From Deltaproteobacteria bacterium (GTDB taxonomy: Bacteria; Desulfobacterota; Desulfobacteria; Desulfobacterales; C00003060): a stretch of DNA of 8,486 nt. Under the pieces are notes generated by a model. That model made no database searches, was not told the DNA's origin, and worked only from the letters and a program-made list of their open reading frames with translations. The stretch lies in the NCBI GenBank assembly GCA_019309245.1, contig JAFDGP010000098.1, positions 1-8,486 of the forward strand, written 5' to 3'. The first letter of the stretch is position 1; every line of letters starts with the position of its first letter. Position numbers and translations under genes: made by a program. Shown in pieces: positions 1 to 6,526 of this stretch.

Positions 1-957
1 GACCACATCACACATCGGGTTTTGCATGTGCAACTGGTTTCAAAAATATCCCGGACCATCGGCCGGTTTCTGGGGCTCAACGAGGACCTTATCGAGGCAA
101 TTGCTCTGGGACACGATATCGGTCATTGTCCTTTCGGCCATGATGGGGAAAAATTCCTTTCTGCGCTATGTGTAAAAGCCGGTATCGGGCCCTACTTGCA
201 CAACGTCCAAAGCGTACGCTTCCTGGAAAAGATCGAGCGCAAGGGCCGTGGCTTGAATCTTACACTTCAGGTCCTTGATGGCATCCTGTGTCATGATGGA
301 GAAATCCACACCCAGGCCCTGCGTCCCCAAACACAGAAAAGTTTTCCGGTGTTTGACCGGGAAGTCTCCGGCAAGATCACCGATCCTTCTCTTGCCTTGA
401 CCCCCATGACCCTGGAAGGCTGTGTGGTCCGCATGGCGGACACCATAAGTTACATCGGTCGAGACATTGAAGACGCGATCCGACTCGGCCTCATTAAAAG
501 AAACCAGATCCCCGGACAGTGTGTGGCCTGCCTGGGAAATACGAACGGCAGCATTGTCTATAATCTGGTCACGGATCTGATCGCCAACAGTCTGAATCAG
601 CCCTTTGTCGCTTTCAGTGACGAGGTCTCTGCAGCCTTAAGCGTCCTTCGGACATTTAATCTGGAGGCGATCTATTTGAATCCAAAAATAAAGCCACAAA
701 CCGGGAAGATCGGATACCTCTTTCAACGGTTATTTGAACAATACTTAAACGATCTGAAGCAGGGGGACGAGTCGTCCATCATCTTTTCTCAGTACCTCAA
801 GGACATGAACCCGAACTACCGCGAAAGGACCAGCCCCGCAGAAATTGTTCGGGACTTTATCGCGGGAATGACCGACGCGTTTTTCTTAAAGCAATTTCCC
901 AAAGGCCTTCGCCCGAAGCGCCTTCAAGGCACCTTTTCCAACGGGCCACCGGGCTGA
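1..957 (+). CDS. dGTP triphosphohydrolase-like HD-domain protein (3' part, N-terminus outside window)
   Basis: The frame is open from the first base, so the true start lies upstream; 318 codons are visible. In this family the enzyme hydrolyses a dNTP to the deoxynucleoside and triphosphate, in the cytoplasm. The fragment opens with a THR motif (H5) and then GHDIGHCPFGHDGE at residues 37-50, whose H38-D39 pair is the metal-binding HD signature. The distal aspartate of the HD fold is D147 in RMADTISYIGRDIEDA. The order H...HD...D and the phrase LGHDIGHCPFGHDGE are hallmarks of the Dgt/dGTPase-like branch rather than of HD-GYP or RelA-type HD proteins. The C-terminal YRERTSPAEIVRDFIAGMTDAFFL helix segment also fits the family. 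Substrate preference among dNTPs cannot be told from sequence. The next gene follows after 25 nt on the same strand, so the two are probably co-transcribed. Confidence 0.85.
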   Translation, partial: DHITHRVLHVQLVSKISRTIGRFLGLNEDLIEAIALGHDIGHCPFGHDGEKFLSALCVKAGIGPYLHNVQSVRFLEKIERKGRGLNLTLQVLDGILCHDGEIHTQALRPQTQKSFPVFDREVSGKITDPSLALTPMTLEGCVVRMADTISYIGRDIEDAIRLGLIKRNQIPGQCVACLGNTNGSIVYNLVTDLIANSLNQPFVAFSDEVSAALSVLRTFNLEAIYLNPKIKPQTGKIGYLFQRLFEQYLNDLKQGDESSIIFSQYLKDMNPNYRERTSPAEIVRDFIAGMTDAFFLKQFPKGLRPKRLQGTFSNGPPG

Positions 958-982
958 ACCAGAATGGAGAAGGGGAGGGACA

Positions 983-1312
983 GTGTTCGTATCACCGGCC
1001 ATGGAACCCGCGCGGCTTTGCGAATACCTTGAAGACCTGCTTCAACGGCTTGGAGTGACCGTTCGCTACGAAAATCTGCGCACACAACACGAGGTTCCGG
1101 CAAAGTCCGGGCTGTGTGTGGTGGCCGGCCACCGATATTTTTTCATGGACCGCAAGACCGATCCTGCTGAACGCATCTCGGAGTTGACGGCCTGCTTGGC
1201 GCAGATGGATCTGAGTGGGGTGTACATCAAACCAGCCATAAGGGAGTTGGTAGATTGTGCGCGGCGGAAAAGGGAAAAACAGGTATCAGGACACGGGAAA
1301 GATAAAAGTTGA
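983..1312 (+). CDS. small uncharacterised protein downstream of the dGTPase-like gene
   Basis: This gene encodes 109 residues from a GTG start preceded by AGGGGAGG at 971-978. That spacing favours GTG 983 over the in-frame ATG at 1001, which has no well-placed ribosome-binding site. I recognise no named domain. The N-terminal third (LCEYLEDLLQRLGVTVRYENL) looks helical, followed by a likely strand-rich centre (SGLCVVAGHRYFFMDRKTDPAERISELTACLAQMDLSGVYI) and a basic tail (RRKREK). There is no signal peptide, membrane segment or cysteine metal motif. The pattern of a GLC-V-G-hydrophobic strand, a D-x-x-x-DPAERI turn and a final VYIKPAIRELV segment reminds me of small conserved hypothetical proteins in other bacteria, but I cannot name the family. 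Its close spacing after the HD gene suggests co-transcription. Function is unknown. Confidence 0.7.
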   Translation: MFVSPAMEPARLCEYLEDLLQRLGVTVRYENLRTQHEVPAKSGLCVVAGHRYFFMDRKTDPAERISELTACLAQMDLSGVYIKPAIRELVDCARRKREKQVSGHGKDKS

Positions 1313-1313
1313 C

Positions 1314-1327
1314 ATAATATATATTAT
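1314..1327. repeat. 14-bp perfect AT palindrome between convergent genes
   Basis: ATAATATATATTAT is its own reverse complement. It sits in the 32-nt gap between the stop codons of the 109-codon plus-strand gene and the minus-strand basic-protein gene. It has no GC stem and no clean U-tract, so it is a poor intrinsic terminator. It could be a protein-binding site or simply AT-rich sequence. Confidence 0.35.
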
Positions 1328-1344
1328 CAGACATTACAAAACCA

Positions 1345-1758
1345 CTATTTCTTTTTGGTCTTTTCCGTGATCTGTTCCAGCTTGGCCTTAACTGCCCTCT
1401 TGACCAGTTTTTCAGCCTTTGCACCCAGGGTTCGCCCTTGGGACACCAGGTCATTGCTTCCGGCAAGCCTGGCCAGCACGCCGTAACGCTTTTCAACCAG
1501 GTTTTTTCCGATAATCCCAATGCCGGTCCCCAGTTTTCCACCAAGGCCCAGTTGTTCTTTCTTGGAAACGGATTCTTTTTCCAATGCGTCGTGAATGCGC
1601 TCGACACCGGAAGCCACCTTTTTACCAACCTTTTTGCCGATTCTAGCGGCCTTTTCATCAGCACCGTTAGCGATGGTTTCACCAATGCGTTTTCCGGCGC
1701 GTTCACCCATGGACTCCAGCTCTTTTTTTATCCGGTCTTTCATGTATCCCTTGAACAC
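1345..1758 (-). CDS. small, very basic glycine-patterned protein of unknown function
   Basis: I chose GTG at 1756-1758 as the start, giving 137 residues. AGGAGGTGAT (1763-1772, read on the minus strand) sits 4 nt upstream; a further GTG at 1765-1767 lies inside that ribosome-binding site and is an unlikely start. The protein begins MFKGYMKDRIKKELES. A stretch with glycines about every four residues (MGERAGKRIGETIANG) is followed by AARIGKKVGKKVASGVERI, a glycine-rich centre (LGLGGKLGTGIGIIGKN) and a lysine-rich end (ITEKTKKK). By hand count there are about 34 Lys/Arg against 17 Asp/Glu. No signal peptide or clear membrane span is visible and there are no cysteines. I recognise no family; nucleic-acid or membrane-surface binding would fit the charge but is only a guess. 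It is the sole minus-strand gene here, divergent from xseA and convergent with the 109-codon gene. Confidence 0.65.
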   Translation of the reverse strand: MFKGYMKDRIKKELESMGERAGKRIGETIANGADEKAARIGKKVGKKVASGVERIHDALEKESVSKKEQLGLGGKLGTGIGIIGKNLVEKRYGVLARLAGSNDLVSQGRTLGAKAEKLVKRAVKAKLEQITEKTKKK

Positions 1759-1762
1759 GGTT

Positions 1763-1772
1763 ATCACCTCCT
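1763..1772 (-). promoter_or_regulatory. perfect Shine-Dalgarno that fixes the start of the basic-protein gene
   Basis: On the minus strand this reads AGGAGGTGAT, fully complementary to the usual 3' end of 16S rRNA, and it is followed by AACC and then GTG at 1758. It is the strongest ribosome-binding site in the window. It argues that the minus-strand frame is genuinely translated and that the overlapping plus-strand frame is a shadow. Confidence 0.75.
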
Positions 1773-1940
1773 AACATGCTCACCCGCAGGTAGTGGCTCT
1801 AACCTGATCACAATAGTTATGACACCGAATCCACACCCGGCTATCTCTATCAAAGCCCTTCTATGAAAACCGACCAACCATGCTGGCCTTTACCTGTTAT
1901 TTACATAGGTTAACGAATATCCTTCCGTAGAAAAAGGACA

Positions 1941-1969
1941 TTGTCGACAAATTCCTCCTGTGCTATAAC
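1941..1969 (+). promoter_or_regulatory. candidate sigma70-type promoter of the xseA operon
   Basis: TTGTCG (1941-1946) and TATAAC (1964-1969) are separated by exactly 17 nt, a reasonable -35/-10 pair. The expected transcription start, 6-8 nt after the -10 box, falls at or just before the xseA ATG at 1978, and no Shine-Dalgarno sequence is present there, so the xseA message may be leaderless. The -35 box lies inside a perfect 10-bp palindrome TTGTCGACAA (1941-1950), a possible operator. Assigned from consensus alone. Confidence 0.45.
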
Positions 1970-1977
1970 ATCTCAAA

Positions 1978-3345
1978 ATGAATCCAGAACCGACATCGGC
2001 GAAAAGGCACATCTATAGTGTAAGTGAACTTACACTGAATATCAAAGGGTTTCTGGAAGATGCCTTCCCGTTTGTGTGGGTTGCCGGCGAGGTATCCAAC
2101 CTGAGGATTCCGGCATCAGGGCACCAGTATTTTACCCTGAAAGATGCACACGCCCAAATTCAGGCGGTCATGTTTCGTGCTCAACGCCGGAACGTGAAAT
2201 TTGATGTGGAGGACGGTCAAGCGGTCGTCATCATGGGACGACTGAATGTTTATGAGCCGAGGGGAATCTACCAGATCATTGCCGAGTACATGGAACCCGG
2301 GGGACTGGGCTCTCTGCAACTGGCTTTTGAGCAGCTCAAAGAAAGGTTGCGCGCAGAAGGGCTGTTCGACGAAAAGCACAAAAAGCCGCTGCCGCTCTTG
2401 CCGCACACGATTGCGGTGGTTACCTCGGCTTCGGGCGCGGCCATACGCGATATCCTTCATGTGACCTTCCGGCGCTACCCGAACATGTCCGTAAAGGTCG
2501 TTCCTGTCAGTGTACAGGGAGAATCATCAGTGACGGAAATCGTCGCTGCGCTGGAACGCCTTAATGCCCGGGCAGCCGCTGAGGTTATTATCGTGGCTCG
2601 TGGAGGCGGCTCGCTTGAGGATCTTCATGCATTTAATTCGGAAGCGGTGGCCAGGGCAATATTTTCTTCTAAGATTCCAGTGGTTTCTGCGGTTGGTCAT
2701 GAAACGGATTATACCATCGTCGATTTTGTGGCTGATGTTCGCGCGCCAACCCCATCCGCAGCCGCTGAATTGGTTTGTCCGCAAAAGGCAACGCTTCTGG
2801 CAACCGTAGCCGAATACGACCGGATCCTTTACGATTCGATTGCCCGAGTGATTCGGGTAAACCGCCAGCATCTCCAACACCTCTTGGACCGTCTGGCAAG
2901 CCCTGAAAAGCGCATCAGAGACGATCGTCTCAGACTGGATGATTTCTTTGGCAGGATGCACAGGGCCTTAAACAGAGAAATTCAGGATTGTAAAACCCGC
3001 CTTAGGTTTCTCTGGCAAGCCCTTGCGCGACATGACCCCCAAATCAAAATCATGGAATTAAGGAGCTTGGTGGCTTCCAACCGGGAGGCTCTCCGGTTCT
3101 TGATGACCAGCCGTATTCAGCAAAATCGAACAGGGCTTCAGGTCGCCGTTGGAAGGCTTAACGCGTTGAGCCCGTTGGCTGTGCTGGAGCGCGGGTTCAG
3201 CATCACGCGGACTTTTCCAGAGCTTGCGCTCGTCAAAGATGTCCGACAAGTTGCAATCGGTCAAAGGGTCGCCGTGACGGTGTGGAAAGGAGAGATGGTG
3301 TGTCGGGTTGAAAGGAAGGGAAATCATGGCCAAACTGACCTTTGA
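1978..3345 (+). CDS. xseA: exodeoxyribonuclease VII large subunit
   Basis: At 455 residues this is close to the 456 of E. coli XseA. With XseB it forms exonuclease VII, a cytoplasmic metal-independent nuclease that degrades single-stranded DNA from both ends to oligonucleotides and takes part in mismatch and damage repair. An OB-fold covers about residues 10-105 (IYSVSELTLNIKGFLE, VWVAGEVSNLRIPASGHQYFTLKD). The catalytic domain follows: SASGAAIRD with D158, RGGGSLEDLHAFN at 208-220, and GHETDYTIVDFVADVRAPTPSAAAE with H241 and E242. A long helical region comes next, then the C-terminal LERGFSITR strand segment. The ATG start fits the family's N-terminus but has no Shine-Dalgarno sequence. The 3' end overlaps xseB by 20 nt, which suggests translational coupling. 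All expected motifs are present, with no sign of damage. Confidence 0.97.
   Translation: MNPEPTSAKRHIYSVSELTLNIKGFLEDAFPFVWVAGEVSNLRIPASGHQYFTLKDAHAQIQAVMFRAQRRNVKFDVEDGQAVVIMGRLNVYEPRGIYQIIAEYMEPGGLGSLQLAFEQLKERLRAEGLFDEKHKKPLPLLPHTIAVVTSASGAAIRDILHVTFRRYPNMSVKVVPVSVQGESSVTEIVAALERLNARAAAEVIIVARGGGSLEDLHAFNSEAVARAIFSSKIPVVSAVGHETDYTIVDFVADVRAPTPSAAAELVCPQKATLLATVAEYDRILYDSIARVIRVNRQHLQHLLDRLASPEKRIRDDRLRLDDFFGRMHRALNREIQDCKTRLRFLWQALARHDPQIKIMELRSLVASNREALRFLMTSRIQQNRTGLQVAVGRLNALSPLAVLERGFSITRTFPELALVKDVRQVAIGQRVAVTVWKGEMVCRVERKGNHGQTDL
2017..2036. repeat. 20-bp near-perfect palindrome inside the start of xseA
   Basis: AGTGTAAGT and ACTTACACT form 9-bp perfect inverted arms separated by GA. 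In the transcript this could fold as an 8-bp stem with a UGAA loop about 40 nt after the start codon; in DNA it resembles a dimeric repressor operator. It encodes part of the family-conserved segment around YSVSELT, so chance from coding constraint is possible. Confidence 0.4.
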
Positions 3346-3586
3346 AGGGGCGATGAAACGTCTTGAAGCGATTGTTCGGGAGCTTGAAACTGGAGATCTC
3401 GGCCTTGACGACGCATTGAAAAGGTTTCAGGAAGGGATCAAGTTGTCCCGCTTTTGTTCAAAAAAACTGGATGAAAGTGAAAAAAAGGTGACCCTGCTCC
3501 TGCAGGATGACACCGGAGAGGTCCGGGAAGAGCCGTTTTTCGCAGAATCGGACGGTCCGTCCCATGAAAACCCCCTCGATGAATAA
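3326..3586 (+). CDS. xseB: exodeoxyribonuclease VII small subunit
   Basis: This gene encodes 86 residues; the family is usually about 75-90. XseB forms a helical hairpin that assembles in several copies on XseA. The family signature is clear: LTFEGAMKRLEAIVRELETGDLGLDDALKRFQEGIKLSRFCSKKLDESEKKV, two amphipathic helices joined at the GDLGLDDAL turn. The acidic tail (GEVREEPFFAESDGPSHENPLDE) is variable in the family. I chose ATG 3326 because GGAAGGG lies 5 nt upstream; an in-frame TTG at 3308 has no such support. The gene starts 20 nt before the end of xseA, as is common for this pair, and its last codons overlap the chosen ispA start. Confidence 0.95.
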   Translation: MAKLTFEGAMKRLEAIVRELETGDLGLDDALKRFQEGIKLSRFCSKKLDESEKKVTLLLQDDTGEVREEPFFAESDGPSHENPLDE

Positions 3587-4496
3587 CGTCTGTGACCCTG
3601 GGGATCTGCACGCCTACTTGACGCACAAGCGGCAACGGGTCAATCAGGCGTTGGACCGAATCTGGGAACGCTATGAGGCCCGCCCTACCCCACTGCTCGA
3701 GGCCATGCGGTATTCTCTGGAAGCAGGAGGAAAGCGTCTGAGGCCCATCTTGTGTATCTGTGCGGCCGAGACGGTCGGCGGATCCGAAAATACGGTGATT
3801 GAGGCAGCTTGCGCCCTGGAGTTGATTCACACCTATTCGTTGATCCACGATGACTTACCGGGGATGGACAATGATGATTTTCGCCGGGGAAAACCCACCT
3901 GTCACAAGATGTACGGAGAGGCAACAGCAATTCTGGCCGGAGACGCCCTGCTGACGGCTGCTTTCGAGGTCTTGGCGGAGGCGGTACAACAGGGCGACGC
4001 TAGGGTTCCGGATTTCAAGTGGATCGAGGCCATCCGCGTGATCGCCCGGGCATCCGGAGTCTCCGGGATGGTACAAGGGCAAATGCTGGATCTGGCATCT
4101 GAAAAAAAAGCAGTCTCCTGGGAAGAGCTCAAGATCTTGCAGCAACTCAAAACAGGCGCACTTATTCAAGCCTCATTACATGTCGGGGCCTTGCTCGGCG
4201 GAGGGGATAGCCGTCAGATTCAGGCCATGTGTGCCTTTGGTGGTTACATCGGCCTTGCGTTTCAAATGGCCGATGATATCCTCAATGTAGAAGGAGATGC
4301 GCGAATCACGGGAAAACCCGTAGGAAGTGACGCGGCCTTACAAAAAGCCACGGGGCCGTCCGTTTTGGGATTGGATGCAGCCAGGGCATATGCCAAAGAC
4401 TTGGTCGATCGTGCCCGGGAAGAGTTGGCCGTGTTCGAGGAAAACGCTGCAGTGCTCGCCGCACTGGCCCGCTATGTGGTGGAAAGAGATCGATGA
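3579..4496 (+). CDS. ispA: farnesyl diphosphate synthase (short-chain (E)-polyprenyl diphosphate synthase)
   Basis: This enzyme condenses IPP with DMAPP and then GPP to give FPP (C15), the precursor of undecaprenyl phosphate, quinone side chains and other isoprenoids. From the chosen start it has 305 residues, against 299 in E. coli IspA. Motifs are GGKRLRP at 50-56, the first Asp-rich motif DDLPGMD at 91-97 (with the two-residue insertion typical of bacterial FPP synthases), RRGKPTCH at 102-109, GEATAILAGDALLTAAF, a KTGALI motif, and the second Asp-rich motif DDILN at 232-236. The last position of that motif is Asn where E. coli has Asp. ATG 3579 forms an ATGAATAA overlap with the xseB stop, which suggests coupling, though no good Shine-Dalgarno sequence is present. 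ATG 3564 (five more residues) is the alternative. FPP rather than GGPP as the product is inferred from similarity to IspA. Confidence 0.93.
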   Translation: MNNVCDPGDLHAYLTHKRQRVNQALDRIWERYEARPTPLLEAMRYSLEAGGKRLRPILCICAAETVGGSENTVIEAACALELIHTYSLIHDDLPGMDNDDFRRGKPTCHKMYGEATAILAGDALLTAAFEVLAEAVQQGDARVPDFKWIEAIRVIARASGVSGMVQGQMLDLASEKKAVSWEELKILQQLKTGALIQASLHVGALLGGGDSRQIQAMCAFGGYIGLAFQMADDILNVEGDARITGKPVGSDAALQKATGPSVLGLDAARAYAKDLVDRAREELAVFEENAAVLAALARYVVERDR

Positions 4497-4517
4497 GACA
4501 TGCCTCACAACGTCTGA

Positions 4518-4531
4518 GACCCTTCGGGGTC
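4518..4531 (+). other. UUCG-tetraloop hairpin in the ispA-dxs gap
   Basis: GACCC, loop TTCG and GGGTC form a 5-bp perfect stem capped by an extra-stable UUCG tetraloop, 22 nt after the ispA stop. No U-tract follows, so it is unlikely to be a strong intrinsic terminator. It may be an RNA-processing or stability element in the only sizeable gap (98 nt) of the operon. The dxs ribosome-binding site lies further downstream at 4581-4586. Confidence 0.4.
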
Positions 4532-4594
4532 GTTTCGGGCCACACAGTCGTCGGCCGCGACACACAAAAAGCGAGCGTTTAAGGAGTAAGCCGG

Positions 4595-6526
4595 ATGACG
4601 TATTTATCACAAATCGATTCCCCGAATGATCTTAAATCCTTGAAGCGTTCCGAATTGAGCTCCCTGGCAGCGGAGATCCGCGATGTAATCATCAAGACCG
4701 TCTCCAAGACAGGGGGGCATTTGGCGCCGAGCCTCGGTGTGGTGGAGTTGACCATTGCATTGCTCTACGTTTTTGATTTGCCAAAAGACAAAATCATCTG
4801 GGATGTCGGCCATCAGGCCTACGCCCACAAGTTGCTCACGGGAAGAAAAGATCGCTTTCATACCTTGCGTCAACACCAGGGGTTGAGCGGTTTTACCCGC
4901 ATGAGTGAGAGCCCGTACGATGCGTTTTCCACCGGCCATGCCAGTACATCTATTTCCGCCGGCCTGGGTATGGCTTGCGGCAAGGCTCTGAAAAACGAGC
5001 CCGCCAAGGTCATCGCGGTTATCGGAGACGGGTCTATGACCGGAGGGCTTGCCTATGAGGGGCTCAATCATGCCGGAGACCTTCGAAAAGACCTCATTGT
5101 GGTCCTGAATGACAACGAAATGTCCATTGCCCGCAATGTCGGCGTGTTGTCTTCATTTCTGAGCCGCAAGCTTTCCGCCAAGCATTTCATGGCCCTCAGA
5201 GAAGAACTCAAGGAGTTTATCAAATCCTTGCCGAAATTCGGCAGCGATGTTTATAACCTGGCCAAGCGTACAGAGGAGTCTTTTAAGGCCTTTGTAACAC
5301 CGGGAATGTTGTTTGAGGCCTTTAATTTCAACTACTTTGGACCTATCAAAGGGCACAGATTGGATCATTTAATCGATACCCTCCAGAATGTCAAAGAAAT
5401 GGGTAGGCCCGTGCTTCTTCATGTAGCGACAACAAAGGGCAAGGGCTACCTTCCCGCCGAAGAAAATCCTTCCTATTTTCACGGGGTGGGTTCATTTGAG
5501 ATCAAAACCGGAAACGGCATCTGCGGGCACGGCAAGGCGCCGAGCTATACCCAGGTCTTCGGCGAGACCCTGACACAAATGGCACGACAAGACGATCGCA
5601 TAGTGGCAGTGACCGCTGCAATGCCTGAAGGGACCGGACTGGCGACCTTCGGACAGAGGTATCCGGATAGGTTTTTTGATGTGGGGATTGCCGAACAACA
5701 TGCGGTGACCTTTTCTGCGGGAATGGCCACCGAAGGATTTCGGCCGGTGGTAGCCATTTACTCCACGTTCTTGCAACGCGCCTACGACCAGATCCTTCAC
5801 GATGTCTGTTTGGAAAGCCATCCGGTGGTCTTTGCCTTGGATCGGGGCGGCATCGTGGGTGAAGACGGCCCCACCCACCATGGCCTGTTTGATCTGAGCT
5901 ACCTGCGCGGCCTGCCCAACATGGTCGTTATGGCCCCCAAGGACGAAAACGAGCTCCGAAATATGCTCAAGACGGCCCTGGAGCATTCCGGTCCCATCGC
6001 CCTGAGGTATCCCCGCGGCTGCGGGCTGGGGGTTCCCATGGACAAAAATCCCCGCTCTCTTCCCCTTGGAAAGGCCGAAGTCCTGTGTGAAGGAGCCGAC
6101 GTGGCTGTGTTTGCAATCGGCACCACAGTGGCCCCTGCGCTGGAAGCGGCGATACGTTTAAAGAAAAAGGGGATTTCAGCCACAGTGGTCAATAACCGGT
6201 TTGTAAAGCCCCTTGACGCCTCCCTTATTGTGCACCTTGCCCGCGAGATCGAATGCCTCGTCACCGTAGAGGAGAATATGATCCACGGCGGTTTTGGCAG
6301 TGCCGTACTCGAATGCCTGGCTGATCATCATGTCACGGGAAATCGGTTGTTACGACTCGGAATTCGGGACATTTTCGTTGAACACGGTTCCCAGAAGATC
6401 CTTCGGGCGAAATACGGTCTTGACACGAACGGCATTTACCGGTCCATCATCGCCATGGTCACGGGTGATCATGCACGACAGGACGGTCCTCACAGAAAAA
6501 AAAGGGTCATCGAAGCGGTACGATAA
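4595..6526 (+). CDS. dxs: 1-deoxy-D-xylulose-5-phosphate synthase
   Basis: This is a thiamine-diphosphate enzyme joining pyruvate and D-glyceraldehyde 3-phosphate, with loss of CO2, into DXP, the committed step of the MEP isoprenoid pathway and a precursor for thiamine and pyridoxal. Its 643 residues match the family's usual 620-640. H42 in GGHLAPSLGVVEL and H73 in WDVGHQAYAHK are conserved active-site histidines. FSTGHASTSIS lies at 111-121, and the ThDP/Mg motif runs from GDG (144-146) to NDN (172-174). The pyrimidine domain has GIAEQHA with the catalytic glutamate E367, then TFLQRAYDQ and DRGGIVGEDGPTHHG. The C-terminal transketolase domain follows, and the extreme tail (HARQDGPHRKKRVIEAVR) is basic and variable. 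ATG 4595 has AAGGAG 8 nt upstream. It sits next to ispA, so the first MEP enzyme and FPP synthase share a transcript, and it overlaps tlyA by one base. Confidence 0.98.
   Translation: MTYLSQIDSPNDLKSLKRSELSSLAAEIRDVIIKTVSKTGGHLAPSLGVVELTIALLYVFDLPKDKIIWDVGHQAYAHKLLTGRKDRFHTLRQHQGLSGFTRMSESPYDAFSTGHASTSISAGLGMACGKALKNEPAKVIAVIGDGSMTGGLAYEGLNHAGDLRKDLIVVLNDNEMSIARNVGVLSSFLSRKLSAKHFMALREELKEFIKSLPKFGSDVYNLAKRTEESFKAFVTPGMLFEAFNFNYFGPIKGHRLDHLIDTLQNVKEMGRPVLLHVATTKGKGYLPAEENPSYFHGVGSFEIKTGNGICGHGKAPSYTQVFGETLTQMARQDDRIVAVTAAMPEGTGLATFGQRYPDRFFDVGIAEQHAVTFSAGMATEGFRPVVAIYSTFLQRAYDQILHDVCLESHPVVFALDRGGIVGEDGPTHHGLFDLSYLRGLPNMVVMAPKDENELRNMLKTALEHSGPIALRYPRGCGLGVPMDKNPRSLPLGKAEVLCEGADVAVFAIGTTVAPALEAAIRLKKKGISATVVNNRFVKPLDASLIVHLAREIECLVTVEENMIHGGFGSAVLECLADHHVTGNRLLRLGIRDIFVEHGSQKILRAKYGLDTNGIYRSIIAMVTGDHARQDGPHRKKRVIEAVR

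Noticed and set aside
1309..1327. TTGACA followed by an AT-rich stretch as a promoter at the end of the 109-codon gene
   Set aside because: TTGACA is present, but no plus-strand gene lies downstream until 1978 and there is no -10 box at proper spacing that would serve one.
1227..1706. Minus-strand 159-codon frame overlapping the basic protein in another frame
   Set aside because: Overlaps two better-supported genes, has no ribosome-binding site and a low-quality, Trp/Pro/Arg-rich composition.
1438..1866. Plus-strand 142-codon frame opposite the basic protein gene
   Set aside because: Antisense shadow. The minus-strand frame has a perfect Shine-Dalgarno sequence and a sensible composition, while this one has neither.
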